A stretch of DNA of 64,000 nucleotides from Acidobacteriota bacterium. GTDB taxonomy: Bacteria; Acidobacteriota; Blastocatellia; Pyrinomonadales; Pyrinomonadaceae. The stretch lies in the NCBI GenBank assembly GCA_016700075.1, contig CP065000.1:1240001-1304000 (forward strand), written 5' to 3'. Position 1 is the first letter of the stretch, and each line of letters opens with the position of its first letter. The notes under the pieces were generated by a model, which saw only the letters and a program-made list of their open reading frames with translations, searched no databases and was not told where the DNA came from. The translations under genes and the position numbers were made by a program. Shown here piece by piece: positions 1-7,873 of this stretch.

Positions 1-1127
1 AGATTTTCGAGCGGAGAATTGTTTTTCCAGTGACGGCGGACACGAAAAGTGATGTTCGCCGAAGCGTTGGGTGCTATAACGCCCGTTATCGCGGGGTCTG
101 CTCCTACGACCCAACGCCGCTGTTCGATGAACGCTCGATAGGCAGCAGGCGTCGCACCGCGATTGGTGACCGTTACGCTGAATGTCGTCTCGACGCCAAC
201 GGGATTTGTCACTATCTGTTCAGCAGGCGTCAACTCGATGCCTGAATTACGCTGTCCCGAGGTGACCGCTGTTTGAAATCCGCTGCCCCAGACCTGTTTC
301 CATCTTTCTTCGTTTCCCTTTAAATACAGGTCGAAAAAAGCGGTAAGCAAACGCCGCGTCTCTGCAAGCTGTTGGGCTCGGGTTATAGTACCGTTATCAC
401 AGCCGATGCCGTTCGATTCCTGAAAACCGCAGTGCCAGCCGCCCTGAATGACGGGAAGCATTTTCGGCGCTCGTCCCGCGTTGTACATCAGTTGGCCGTT
501 CGACGATACAGGGACGATGGTATCGGCACTTCCTGAGATAAGGCTGACGGGAACGTTGACGTTGGACATTGCAGCCGTCGCCGAAGGATTCGTTTCCACA
601 GCGGCGAGGTTGGCGAGAGCCTTGATCCGAGCATCCTGAGATGCCGCCAAAATGCTCGCACCGCCGCCCATCGAATGGCCGCTGGCTCCATAACGCGTAG
701 TAGCGACCTGGTTGAAGAGAAATGAGCTTTGTTCACCGTTCTGTTGCGTCAGATGGTCCAGCGAGAACCGCAGGTCGTTCGCAAAGTTTTGATGGCTCGG
801 GAACAAACCGTTTTCCGAATCGGAAGCGATGACGAAATATCCGTGCGTTGCGAGATGATTGAGCGTGGATTGATAGGTAGAAACTGCTTGCAGAAATCCG
901 TGGCCGAATGTGATAGCGGGATACGGCGCTCCGGCACCGTTGTATGCAGTATTCTGGCCGTTCACCGCTGCCGGATAATAGAGACGCGCGGTAAAGGTGG
1001 AATTATTTGGCCGTGTGATCGTGACGCTCCGCCAGCCCGCAGCGTACGGGCCGGGCTGCGACAACGGGTCCGCCTGCGCGAAAACGCCCGCGGCCAAAAT
1101 GAGAATTATAAGCAAACCCCTTGTCAT
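1..1127 (-). CDS. secreted alpha/beta hydrolase, cutinase/dienelactone hydrolase-like (3' end outside window)
   Basis: The reading frame is open from an ATG at 1127 to the left edge, about 375 codons, so the C-terminus is missing. The first 18 residues form a signal peptide (MTRGLLIILILAAGVFAQ), so the enzyme is predicted to be exported. The mature part starts with a GPY motif and has FGHG (oxyanion loop region), GHSMGG around nucleophile Ser152, an acid residue in SGSADTIVP and the catalytic His in GGWHCGF. This is the order of the cutinase / polyester hydrolase / chlorophyllase-like group of alpha/beta hydrolases. After the catalytic domain (about residue 290) comes a beta-rich Ig/CARDB-like segment (VETTFSVTVTNRG) that runs off the window. 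The substrate cannot be told from sequence; esters or lipids are likely. The gene is divergent from folD. Confidence 0.85.
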   Translation of the reverse strand, partial: MTRGLLIILILAAGVFAQADPLSQPGPYAAGWRSVTITRPNNSTFTARLYYPAAVNGQNTAYNGAGAPYPAITFGHGFLQAVSTYQSTLNHLATHGYFVIASDSENGLFPSHQNFANDLRFSLDHLTQQNGEQSSFLFNQVATTRYGASGHSMGGGASILAASQDARIKALANLAAVETNPSATAAMSNVNVPVSLISGSADTIVPVSSNGQLMYNAGRAPKMLPVIQGGWHCGFQESNGIGCDNGTITRAQQLAETRRLLTAFFDLYLKGNEERWKQVWGSGFQTAVTSGQRNSGIELTPAEQIVTNPVGVETTFSVTVTNRGATPAAYRAFIEQRRWVVGADPAITGVIAPNASANITFRVRRHWKNNSPLEN

Positions 1128-1165
1128 ATAATGCGATTCTATATTCACGTCAATATTACGGCAAA

Positions 1166-1194
1166 CTGACAATAAAACGCTCTTCGGCTATGAT
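1166..1194 (+). promoter_or_regulatory. candidate sigma-70 promoter of folD
   Basis: CTGACA at 1166-1171 (5/6 match to TTGACA), a 17-base spacer, and TATGAT at 1189-1194 (5/6 match to TATAAT). A start site about 6-7 bases after the -10 would fall at about 1200-1201, only a few bases before the folD ATG at 1204. This fits a leaderless or near-leaderless transcript; no Shine-Dalgarno sequence is visible before that ATG. Confidence 0.5.
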
Positions 1195-1203
1195 GATGTT
1201 CGT

Positions 1204-2121
1204 ATGCCCGCTCAACTTTTACAAGGAAAACCCATTGCCGAGGCGATCAAATCAGAGGTCGCAGCTGAGGTCATGGGATTGCGGTTTCGCCCCGGTTTGG
1301 CAGTCGTCCGCATCGGCGAAGACCCTGCATCTGCGGTTTACGTCGGCAGTAAGGTAAGGACGACCGAAGAGCTCGGCATGTATTCCGAGCATATTCACCT
1401 GCAGCCGGACATAACGCAGGACGAACTGCTGGATATCGTTCGAGAACTTAATGCCCGCGATGATATTGACGGTGTTCTGGTCCAACTGCCGCTTCCCGAA
1501 CACATAAACGACCGCGAGATATTGGAAGCGATCGACCCCGCGAAGGACGTTGACGGTTTTCATCCGATGAATGTAGGACGGCTGTCACAGGGCCGCGACT
1601 CGCTCGTACCCTGCACGCCGGCAGGCGTAATAGAGATATTAAAACGTTCGAATATTGAGATCGCGGGCCGCCACGCAGTGGTCATCGGCCGCAGCAATAT
1701 CGTCGGCAAGCCGATGGCCATGCTGCTGCTGCAGGAAAATGCCACGGTGACCATCTGTCATTCGCGAACGCGCGATCTGCCTGCGATAACCAGACAGGCT
1801 GACATTCTGATAGCGGCCATAGGACGTGCCGGTTTTGTTCGCGGCGAACATATCGGTGAGAACGCCGCAGTCGTGGATGTCGGTATCAATAACGTGTCGG
1901 ATAAGGATTTTGCTGCTGAACTCTTCTCGGAAGAAGACCTGCCGAAACGTCTTGCCGCGATCGAAAAACGCGGCTTCACGCTTGTGGGCGACGTCAATCC
2001 GAAAGAAGCGATGGAACGTGCCGGCTCATTCACGCCGGTGCCCGGCGGCGTCGGGCTTCTGACCGTCGCGATGTTAATGAAGAATACTGTGTCGGCGGCC
2101 GTAATGCGCCGCGGTGCTTAA
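1204..2121 (+). CDS. folD: bifunctional methylenetetrahydrofolate dehydrogenase / methenyltetrahydrofolate cyclohydrolase
   Basis: This enzyme converts 5,10-methylene-THF to 10-formyl-THF with NADP in the cytoplasm, supplying one-carbon units for purines and formyl-Met. At 305 aa it has the usual length. Visible family motifs are the catalytic YVGSK (Tyr46, Lys50), VQLPLPEH, DVDGFHPMNVG, the Rossmann motif GRSNIVGKP and the C-terminal PGGVG signature (PGGVGLLTVAML, where PGGVGPMT is more usual). The N-terminus starting at ATG 1204 aligns with the family start (LLQGKPIAEAI). It is the first gene of a compact group with the MazG-like gene and coaE (gaps of 4-6 bases). The promoter just upstream leaves almost no 5' leader. 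Confidence 0.97.
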   Translation: MPAQLLQGKPIAEAIKSEVAAEVMGLRFRPGLAVVRIGEDPASAVYVGSKVRTTEELGMYSEHIHLQPDITQDELLDIVRELNARDDIDGVLVQLPLPEHINDREILEAIDPAKDVDGFHPMNVGRLSQGRDSLVPCTPAGVIEILKRSNIEIAGRHAVVIGRSNIVGKPMAMLLLQENATVTICHSRTRDLPAITRQADILIAAIGRAGFVRGEHIGENAAVVDVGINNVSDKDFAAELFSEEDLPKRLAAIEKRGFTLVGDVNPKEAMERAGSFTPVPGGVGLLTVAMLMKNTVSAAVMRRGA

Positions 2122-2125
2122 TGAT

Positions 2126-2425
2126 ATGAACTTCGAAGATTACCAATCTGCCGCAAGCAAGACGGCTCTTTATCCGCGTCGGCTCGAGAACCTCGAATAT
2201 CCGACGCTGGGCCTTGCAGGCGAAGCCGGCGAGGTAGCCAACATCGTCAAGAAGATACAGCGCGATCACGGCGGCGTTCTGAACGAAGAGTTTCGGAGCA
2301 AGCTGAAGGACGAGCTGGGCGACGTTCTATGGTACATCTCGGCATGCGCTGACGAGCTTGGCCTGTCGCTCAGCGAGATCGCCGAGTACAACGTGGACAA
2401 ACTCGCCAAGCGTCATGGTAGATAG
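2126..2425 (+). CDS. MazG-like nucleotide pyrophosphohydrolase
   Basis: A small all-alpha NTP pyrophosphatase of the MazG superfamily, expected to hydrolyse (d)NTPs to monophosphates and pyrophosphate. The metal-binding pattern is visible: GEAGEVANIVKK supplies the first two Glu, and DELGDVLWYI supplies the later Glu and Asp. At 99 aa it is a single-domain form, much shorter than the two-domain MazG of E. coli. ATG 2126 was chosen because it gives a clean family N-terminus (MNFEDYQ). A GTG at 2114 would overlap folD and add four residues. It sits between folD and coaE with only a few bases on each side, so it is very likely co-transcribed. The exact substrate, house-cleaning or dNTP pool control, cannot be read from sequence. 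Confidence 0.9.
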   Translation: MNFEDYQSAASKTALYPRRLENLEYPTLGLAGEAGEVANIVKKIQRDHGGVLNEEFRSKLKDELGDVLWYISACADELGLSLSEIAEYNVDKLAKRHGR

Positions 2426-2431
2426 CGATAG

Positions 2432-3067
2432 ATGCTGAAGGTCGGCCTTACGGGTTCCATCGCAGTTGGGAAATCCTACGTTTGCGAATGTTTTCGCGAA
2501 CTCGGCTGCCATGTACTTGATGCGGACCTGACCGCACGCAAGGTCGTCGAACCGGGCACGCCGGGACTCGCACGTATCGTTGAGGAATTTGGCAACGGTG
2601 TTCTGCTCGCGGACGGCTCGCTGGACCGCAAAAGACTTGGTTCCGTAGTATTTGGAAATGAGGAAAAGCGGCTGCTTCTGAATTCCATTGTCCATCCGCT
2701 GGTCATCGATGCTCAAGACAGATGGCTGAAGGACGTAGAGAGCAAACAACCGGGCGGCATTGCGATCATCGATGCGGCACTGATGATCGAATCCGGAGGT
2801 TACAAACGTTTTAACAAACTTATTGTCGTCTGGTGCAAACCTGATATACAATTGCAGCGTCTTACCTCCAGAGACGGTTTAACAGCGGAAGAGGCAATTA
2901 AGCGCATTAGTTCGCAAATGCCGCAGGAGGAGAAAAAGCGTTACGCAGACTTTCTTATCGACACTTCCCACGGTTTCGAAGATACGCAGAGACAGGTTCG
3001 ACAGGTTTTCAGTTCACTAAATGAGATCGGCTCAACAGAAAGCAAACCGTATGATCCAGCCCGTTAG
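2432..3067 (+). CDS. coaE: dephospho-CoA kinase
   Basis: This enzyme catalyses the last step of CoA synthesis, ATP-dependent phosphorylation of the 3'-OH of dephospho-CoA. The P-loop GSIAVGKS is at residues 8-15. The family's LDAD motif follows (residues 29-32), then the VVEPGTPGL segment and the lid region with SRDGLTAEEAI and RISSQMP. The length (211 aa) is typical. It starts 6 bases after the MazG-like gene. Its TAG stop at 3065-3067 lies in the loop of a terminator-like hairpin (3058-3079), so the folD-coaE unit probably ends here. Confidence 0.96.
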   Translation: MLKVGLTGSIAVGKSYVCECFRELGCHVLDADLTARKVVEPGTPGLARIVEEFGNGVLLADGSLDRKRLGSVVFGNEEKRLLLNSIVHPLVIDAQDRWLKDVESKQPGGIAIIDAALMIESGGYKRFNKLIVVWCKPDIQLQRLTSRDGLTAEEAIKRISSQMPQEEKKRYADFLIDTSHGFEDTQRQVRQVFSSLNEIGSTESKPYDPAR

Positions 3068-4838
3068 AACGGGCTTTTTGCTCTCTGCTTTTATTTTACT
3101 TTCTCTCGTATTTTCTGCCTGCGAAGCGGTCGAGAGCCCCAAAGGTGCGGCCTATTATTCAAAGGTCGCAGCACCGCTGAAAAAGGAACTCCGTTGGAGT
3201 AACGGCGGTTCGCCGAAACACATAGATCCTGCATTTGCCGCAACGCCTCCCGAAACTGACATCGTTCGGTCAGTTTACGAAGGACTGACCTTGCTCGACG
3301 GAACTTCGCTAAAAGCAGTTCCCGCTGTCGCCGAATCGTGGGAAGCCTCTGAGGATAAGAAGGAATGGACGTTTCGCCTTCGCAAAGATGTCAATTGGTC
3401 GAATGGCGATGCCGTAACGGCCGACGATTTTATCAGGTCTTGGAAACGTCTTGCCGCTCTTCGCGAGAAAGCTGCGAATAGCGAATTACTGCTAAACATT
3501 AGAGGCGTGGCGGCGATCATAGACCCGTCAAAAGAAGCCGACGTCTCTGCTGATCCTTTCTTGTTTCAGATCGATCCCACAATAGATCCGGAGACTGGCG
3601 GATCACCGACACCAACGCCATCGCCTGCCGCAAAACTGCCGGAACAGGAAGCGCCTCCGTCGCCGATGCCTGCCGTAAAACTCGGCTTTGAATCTATCGA
3701 TGAACGCACGATACGAATTTCGTTGGTCGAACCGGACGCATCGCTGCCGAGGCTGATGGCTGACCCGATCTTTAGCCCAATTCATCGATCGGATATCAAA
3801 GATGCATTAAAGCCCGTCGAAAGGCCGAAGGTTACGAACGGCGCTTTTGTCATTGAAAACATATCGAACGCCGCTATTTCGGTCTCGCGGTCAGAGCGAT
3901 ACTGGAACGCCCGCTCTGTCGGGCTGGACCGTATCGAGTTCATCTCAATGCCGTCGGCGGAAACAGCTTTGCAGGCGTACAGAGGCGGGAAACTCGATGT
4001 CATCACGAATGCGAATTTTGAACCGCTCGCCCTAAAGCTGCTCGCACCGTACGAGGACTTTCGCACGACGGTCCATTCCGCTCTTAACTTTTACGAATTC
4101 AACAACTCTCGTCCTCCCTTCTCGGACCGCCGCGTTCGGCTTGCCCTCGCAACTGCCATCGACCGCGAAAGATTGGCCGAGACCGAGATGGCGGGCAGCG
4201 TAGAGCCCGCTTATTCTTTCCTGCCGCTGAGCGATTCGAAAGAAGCTCGTTTCGAACATGACGTCGAGGCAGCCAAGGCATCACTCACAGCTGCCGGCTT
4301 CCCCGACGGCAAAGGCTTTCCGACCGTCAAACTCGTCGTCAACCGAAACAATGTCCAGCAAAAGGTCGCCCGTGCTGTTGCAAAGATGTGGAAAGAGGAA
4401 CTGAACATCGAGACGGAGATCGTCTTGAAAGAAGCCGCGGAAATGGACGCTGTAAGGAGATCCGGTGATTTTGACCTGATACGTCGCGGGGTCGTGCTGC
4501 CGTCGCCGAACGAAACGGCAAGTTTGTTGGCAATCTTCGATCGACGAAAGAAGGCCGCTGCAGCCGGGACCACCCTGCCGCAGGGGACTCCGACGCCTCA
4601 GACCTCGTCGACACCGGTCAACTCTAATTCAGCCGCTGCTTCGCCAATGCCAACCGACGAGGATCTGCTGACCGAACTTTCCGCTATTTACGATGTCGAA
4701 GCAATTCCGTTATACTTCCCTCGTTCGTACGCGTTGGTACAGCCGTACGTTCAGGGCTTTGATCTCAACGGCATTGATTCACCTTCGGTAGGCTCGCTCA
4801 GCGTAGATACCGCGTGGGCAGCGGCGGGCATATTCTAA
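3051..4838 (+). CDS. peptide ABC transporter substrate-binding lipoprotein (SBP_bac_5), first copy
   Basis: An extracytoplasmic solute-binding protein of the OppA/DppA family. The N-terminus is a lipoprotein signal peptide with lipobox LVFSAC (Cys24 from ATG 3051). Family landmarks are ELRWSNGGSPKHIDPAF, YEGLTLLDG, VPAVAESWEASED, WTFRLRKDVNWSNGD and VRLALATAIDRE. Two Thr/Pro/Ser-rich low-complexity inserts (about residues 182-210 and 505-535) are unusual for the family and look like surface linkers. ATG 3051 was chosen because it gives a normal n-region (Arg6) and signal peptide; ATG 3021 would add ten non-signal-like residues. It overlaps the coaE stop by 17 bases and precedes a second binding protein of the same family. 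Confidence 0.9.
   Translation: MIQPVRTGFLLSAFILLSLVFSACEAVESPKGAAYYSKVAAPLKKELRWSNGGSPKHIDPAFAATPPETDIVRSVYEGLTLLDGTSLKAVPAVAESWEASEDKKEWTFRLRKDVNWSNGDAVTADDFIRSWKRLAALREKAANSELLLNIRGVAAIIDPSKEADVSADPFLFQIDPTIDPETGGSPTPTPSPAAKLPEQEAPPSPMPAVKLGFESIDERTIRISLVEPDASLPRLMADPIFSPIHRSDIKDALKPVERPKVTNGAFVIENISNAAISVSRSERYWNARSVGLDRIEFISMPSAETALQAYRGGKLDVITNANFEPLALKLLAPYEDFRTTVHSALNFYEFNNSRPPFSDRRVRLALATAIDRERLAETEMAGSVEPAYSFLPLSDSKEARFEHDVEAAKASLTAAGFPDGKGFPTVKLVVNRNNVQQKVARAVAKMWKEELNIETEIVLKEAAEMDAVRRSGDFDLIRRGVVLPSPNETASLLAIFDRRKKAAAAGTTLPQGTPTPQTSSTPVNSNSAAASPMPTDEDLLTELSAIYDVEAIPLYFPRSYALVQPYVQGFDLNGIDSPSVGSLSVDTAWAAAGIF
3058..3079 (+). terminator. Rho-independent terminator-like hairpin at the coaE stop, inside the next gene's start region
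   Basis: AGCCCGT (3058-3064) pairs perfectly with ACGGGCT (3069-3075) across a TAGA loop and is followed by a run of five T. It would end the folD-coaE transcript. The ATG at 3051 assigned to the next gene lies upstream of it, so the hairpin is also part of that gene's coding sequence (residues 3-10). It may therefore act as an attenuator or restrict ribosome entry. Confidence 0.7.
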
Positions 4839-4849
4839 CGGTCCTTTTT

Positions 4850-6877
4850 ATGAACCGTACCTTCGGCAAGTTAGTTTCTCTAGGCTTGATCGCGACACTG
4901 CTGTTCTCGGCGATGTCGTGTGCCCGCGTCGACAGCGGAGACTATTTCGGCAGGACCGTGCCGCCGAGCGACAACATTCTTCGATATGTCTCCGGGTCGG
5001 AACCTGAGTCATTTGATCCGCATATTTCGTCAGGCCAGCCGGAGGCGCGTATCTATATGGCACTTTTCGATGGTTTGGTCGAAAACGATCCAAAGACCTT
5101 GCTTCCCATTCCGGCGATCGCGAAAAACTGGGAGATCAGCAGTAACGTTGATATCTTCGTTTTCAAGCTCCGCGACAATGCCAAATGGAGTGACGGCACT
5201 CCGATATCCGCTCAAGATTTTGTATACAGTTTTCGACGCGGCTTCGATGCCGAGACACTGTCGCGAACCGCAAGTCTCGGCTATTTCATTCGATATTCGG
5301 AAGATTTCAACAATGGTGATGTTTTCGTCAAGAAGGACGGACGGTTCCTGCTTGAACATGAGGTGAACGCCACCGAACCGCATACAGTAACGCCGTTCGG
5401 TCCTGAGACAGAGTTTGCGACGTTCATTAACGGCCCGACCCGCCTCACTCTTCCGGGCGATGAAAAGGAACGGTCAAAGCTTTTTGAAAAGGACGAAAAG
5501 CTGCGGTCTGCGGTCGAAGGCGGCGAATTCGTCCCTGTAAAGGCAGAAGACATCGGCGTCGAAGCGGTTGATGATAAGACGCTTCGGCTAACGCTGCGTC
5601 AAAGCGCACCTTTCTTCCTTGGATTGCTTGCACATCAATTTTTTCGGCCGGTTCCGCGGCATGTCGTGGAAAAACACGGCGCGGACTGGACCAAGCCCGA
5701 AAACATCGTCACCAACGGAGCGTTCAAGGTCAAACATCATCGGCCTTATGATGAGCTGTTCCTCGTGAAGAACGAAAACTATTGGGACGCTGAGAATGTC
5801 CATCTCGACGGCATCAAGTTCTATCCCATCGACGAGAACGCGACCATACTTAACCTTTACAAAGGCGGGGCCATCGATGCGTTCCTGAACCATTCCGTAC
5901 CGGCTTCCTGGATCGACGAAGTAAGGCGATACAAGGACGAATATCTCGATCATCCCGAGAATGCGACCGCCTATTACTCGATGAACATGACAAAGCCGCC
6001 GTTCGATGACGTAAGAGTACGGCGAGCGTTTCAAATGTCAGTAGATCGGGACGCTCTTTCGAACTATCGAAAAGTGACCAAACCGCTTTATGACCTCACG
6101 CCGGCGGGCATTTTCCCGGATTATGACAGGGCCCGTGCAAAGGTCAGCGAGGAAATGCGCATCGAGAAAAAGAAGTCTCCCGAAGAGTGGGCGAAATACA
6201 ACAGATTTGACCCGGCCGAGGCACGCAGGCTGCTCAGCGAGGCCGGCTTCCCTGTCGAAGGATCCGAAGGAAATTTCGCCTGCCCCAAGTTCCCGACAGA
6301 TTCAGTATCGCTGACGTTCAATACCAACGAGAACAATCGGATGGTCGCCGAATTCATACAGGCACAATGGAAACGGCACCTCGGTATTACAATTTCATTG
6401 AAGAGCCAGGAATTCCGCACGTTTCTCAAAGATCGAAACGATCTCCAGTACTCAGGACTCGCACAGAGCCTTTGGTCGGGCGATTACATGGACCCGTTCA
6501 CGTTTCTGGGTCTTCACTACGGCCGCCAAAACGACGGCGGTTCCGGATTTGCGGACAAGGAATATGACCGAATGCTGGATGAGGCGAACAGCGAACTCGA
6601 TTTCCAAAAGCGCTACGAAAAACTCGCTAGGGCAGAAGCATATGTGATGGACAAACTGCCCGTGGTCACACTGTCGATCTACGCGACCAACTGGCTGAAA
6701 AAGCCTTACGTCAAAGGCATGTATCCGAATCCCGGCACGCTGCATCCATGGAAGTTCGTCTATATTGAGAAAGATCCCGCAAAATGGGACCGGAACGTAG
6801 ATAACATCATGGCGGAAAGCAACCCGCGAACGGCGGCACAGCTTGAGGAACTGAAGCGGACGATGACGCAGAACTAG
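4850..6877 (+). CDS. peptide ABC transporter substrate-binding lipoprotein (SBP_bac_5), second copy
   Basis: A second OppA-like binding protein, 675 aa from ATG 4850, with lipobox LLFSAMSC (Cys24). It contains LRYVSGSEPESFDPHISSG, ALFDGLVENDP, FKLRDNAKWSDGTPISAQDF, VRVRRAFQMSVDRDAL and a C-terminal region (YMDPFTFLGLHYG) typical of oligopeptide binders. It resembles E. coli OppA more closely in layout than the first copy does. The stop is 2 bases before the permease gene, so it is most likely the main receptor of this importer. A GTG at 4814 would extend it into the preceding gene and disrupt the signal peptide, so it was not used. Confidence 0.94.
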   Translation: MNRTFGKLVSLGLIATLLFSAMSCARVDSGDYFGRTVPPSDNILRYVSGSEPESFDPHISSGQPEARIYMALFDGLVENDPKTLLPIPAIAKNWEISSNVDIFVFKLRDNAKWSDGTPISAQDFVYSFRRGFDAETLSRTASLGYFIRYSEDFNNGDVFVKKDGRFLLEHEVNATEPHTVTPFGPETEFATFINGPTRLTLPGDEKERSKLFEKDEKLRSAVEGGEFVPVKAEDIGVEAVDDKTLRLTLRQSAPFFLGLLAHQFFRPVPRHVVEKHGADWTKPENIVTNGAFKVKHHRPYDELFLVKNENYWDAENVHLDGIKFYPIDENATILNLYKGGAIDAFLNHSVPASWIDEVRRYKDEYLDHPENATAYYSMNMTKPPFDDVRVRRAFQMSVDRDALSNYRKVTKPLYDLTPAGIFPDYDRARAKVSEEMRIEKKKSPEEWAKYNRFDPAEARRLLSEAGFPVEGSEGNFACPKFPTDSVSLTFNTNENNRMVAEFIQAQWKRHLGITISLKSQEFRTFLKDRNDLQYSGLAQSLWSGDYMDPFTFLGLHYGRQNDGGSGFADKEYDRMLDEANSELDFQKRYEKLARAEAYVMDKLPVVTLSIYATNWLKKPYVKGMYPNPGTLHPWKFVYIEKDPAKWDRNVDNIMAESNPRTAAQLEELKRTMTQN

Positions 6878-6879
6878 AA

Positions 6880-7797
6880 ATGCTCGGATTTATCCTAAAA
6901 CGCCTGCTCCTGATCATACCGATGGCGCTGATCGCCGTATCGGTCACATGGGCGTTGATACGCGTCGCTCCGGGAACGTTCTATTCATCTGAAAAGAAGA
7001 TCCCGGCCGCGGTCGAAGCAAAGCTGCGTGAAAAATACGGCCTGGACGACCCGTGGTATAAGCAGTACGGCATTATGCTTTCGAACATTGCCCGCGGCGA
7101 TTTCGGCATCTCTCTGAAATATGAGGGCCAGCCCGTCAACGAGATCATAGCGAGGCATCTGCCGTATTCGGCGGTCATCGGGCTGCTAGCGTATCTGCTA
7201 GCTCTTGCCATCGGCCTGGCTGCAGGCACGATAGCGGCGTTGCGGCAAAATTCGGCATTCGACTATGCTTCGATGTCCGCGGCGATGTTGGGGCTTTCGG
7301 TGCCGAACTTTGTCTTGGGGCCGCTTCTCGTTCTTGTGTTTTCTTTTTGGCTCTATTTACTGCCGCCCGCAAGATGGGGCGGTTTTACCTCGCTGATCTT
7401 GCCGGTCGTTACGCTGGCCGCAATCTACGCCGCCTATATCGCCCGTTTGACGCGTGCAGGACTGTTGGAAGTAATGCGGTCGGACTACATCCGCACGGCA
7501 AGGGCAAAAGGCCTGAGCGAGCGTTCTGTTATCCTTCGGCATGCTCTCCGCGGCGGCCTGCTTCCGGTGGTGTCTTTTACCGGACCCGCTCTTGCGGCCC
7601 TTCTTGCCGGGACCGTGGTCGTTGAAAAGGTGTTTGCCATTCCCGGCCTCGGAAATATTTTTATTCAGTCCGTATTAAATCGCGACGAGCCGCTTGTTCT
7701 CGGCATCGTCGCATTCATTTCAGTTTTGGTAATGATCTTTAATCTGATCGTTGATATCGCTTACGGCTTTATCGACCCGAGGATCAGATACGAATAA
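6880..7797 (+). CDS. peptide ABC transporter permease, OppB/DppB type
   Basis: An inner-membrane permease subunit with six predicted membrane segments. It begins with the family N-terminus (MLGFILKRLLLIIPMALIAV), has KYGLDDPWYKQYG in the first periplasmic loop, and carries the cytoplasmic EAA loop ARAKGLSERSVILRHALR that docks on the ATPases. The length of 305 aa is standard. It follows the second binding protein after 2 bases and is followed within 6 bases by the OppC-type gene, giving the canonical order A-B-C-D-F. It pairs with the OppC-type subunit to form the translocation path for peptides. Confidence 0.95.
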   Translation: MLGFILKRLLLIIPMALIAVSVTWALIRVAPGTFYSSEKKIPAAVEAKLREKYGLDDPWYKQYGIMLSNIARGDFGISLKYEGQPVNEIIARHLPYSAVIGLLAYLLALAIGLAAGTIAALRQNSAFDYASMSAAMLGLSVPNFVLGPLLVLVFSFWLYLLPPARWGGFTSLILPVVTLAAIYAAYIARLTRAGLLEVMRSDYIRTARAKGLSERSVILRHALRGGLLPVVSFTGPALAALLAGTVVVEKVFAIPGLGNIFIQSVLNRDEPLVLGIVAFISVLVMIFNLIVDIAYGFIDPRIRYE

Positions 7798-7803
7798 GTC
7801 CCG

Positions 7804-7873
7804 ATGAAAGACGACAGCACATCACCGGTCAAAGGAACCTCGCTATGGCGTGACGCCATGCGGCGCCTCCTTG
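7804..7873 (+). other. out-of-frame N-terminal segment of the OppC-type permease
   Basis: ATG 7804 opens a frame reading MKDDSTSPVKGTSLWRDAMR, which is the normal type of start for OppC/DppC proteins (SLWRDA..RRL). At about 7867-7872 the match jumps to the frame used by the rest of the gene. Removing one base from the CTCCTT stretch at 7867-7872 would give a continuous DAMRRLLRNRLAVFG. In its own frame the segment reads on to a stop about 50 codons from its start. See the entry for 7850-8770. Confidence 0.6.
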
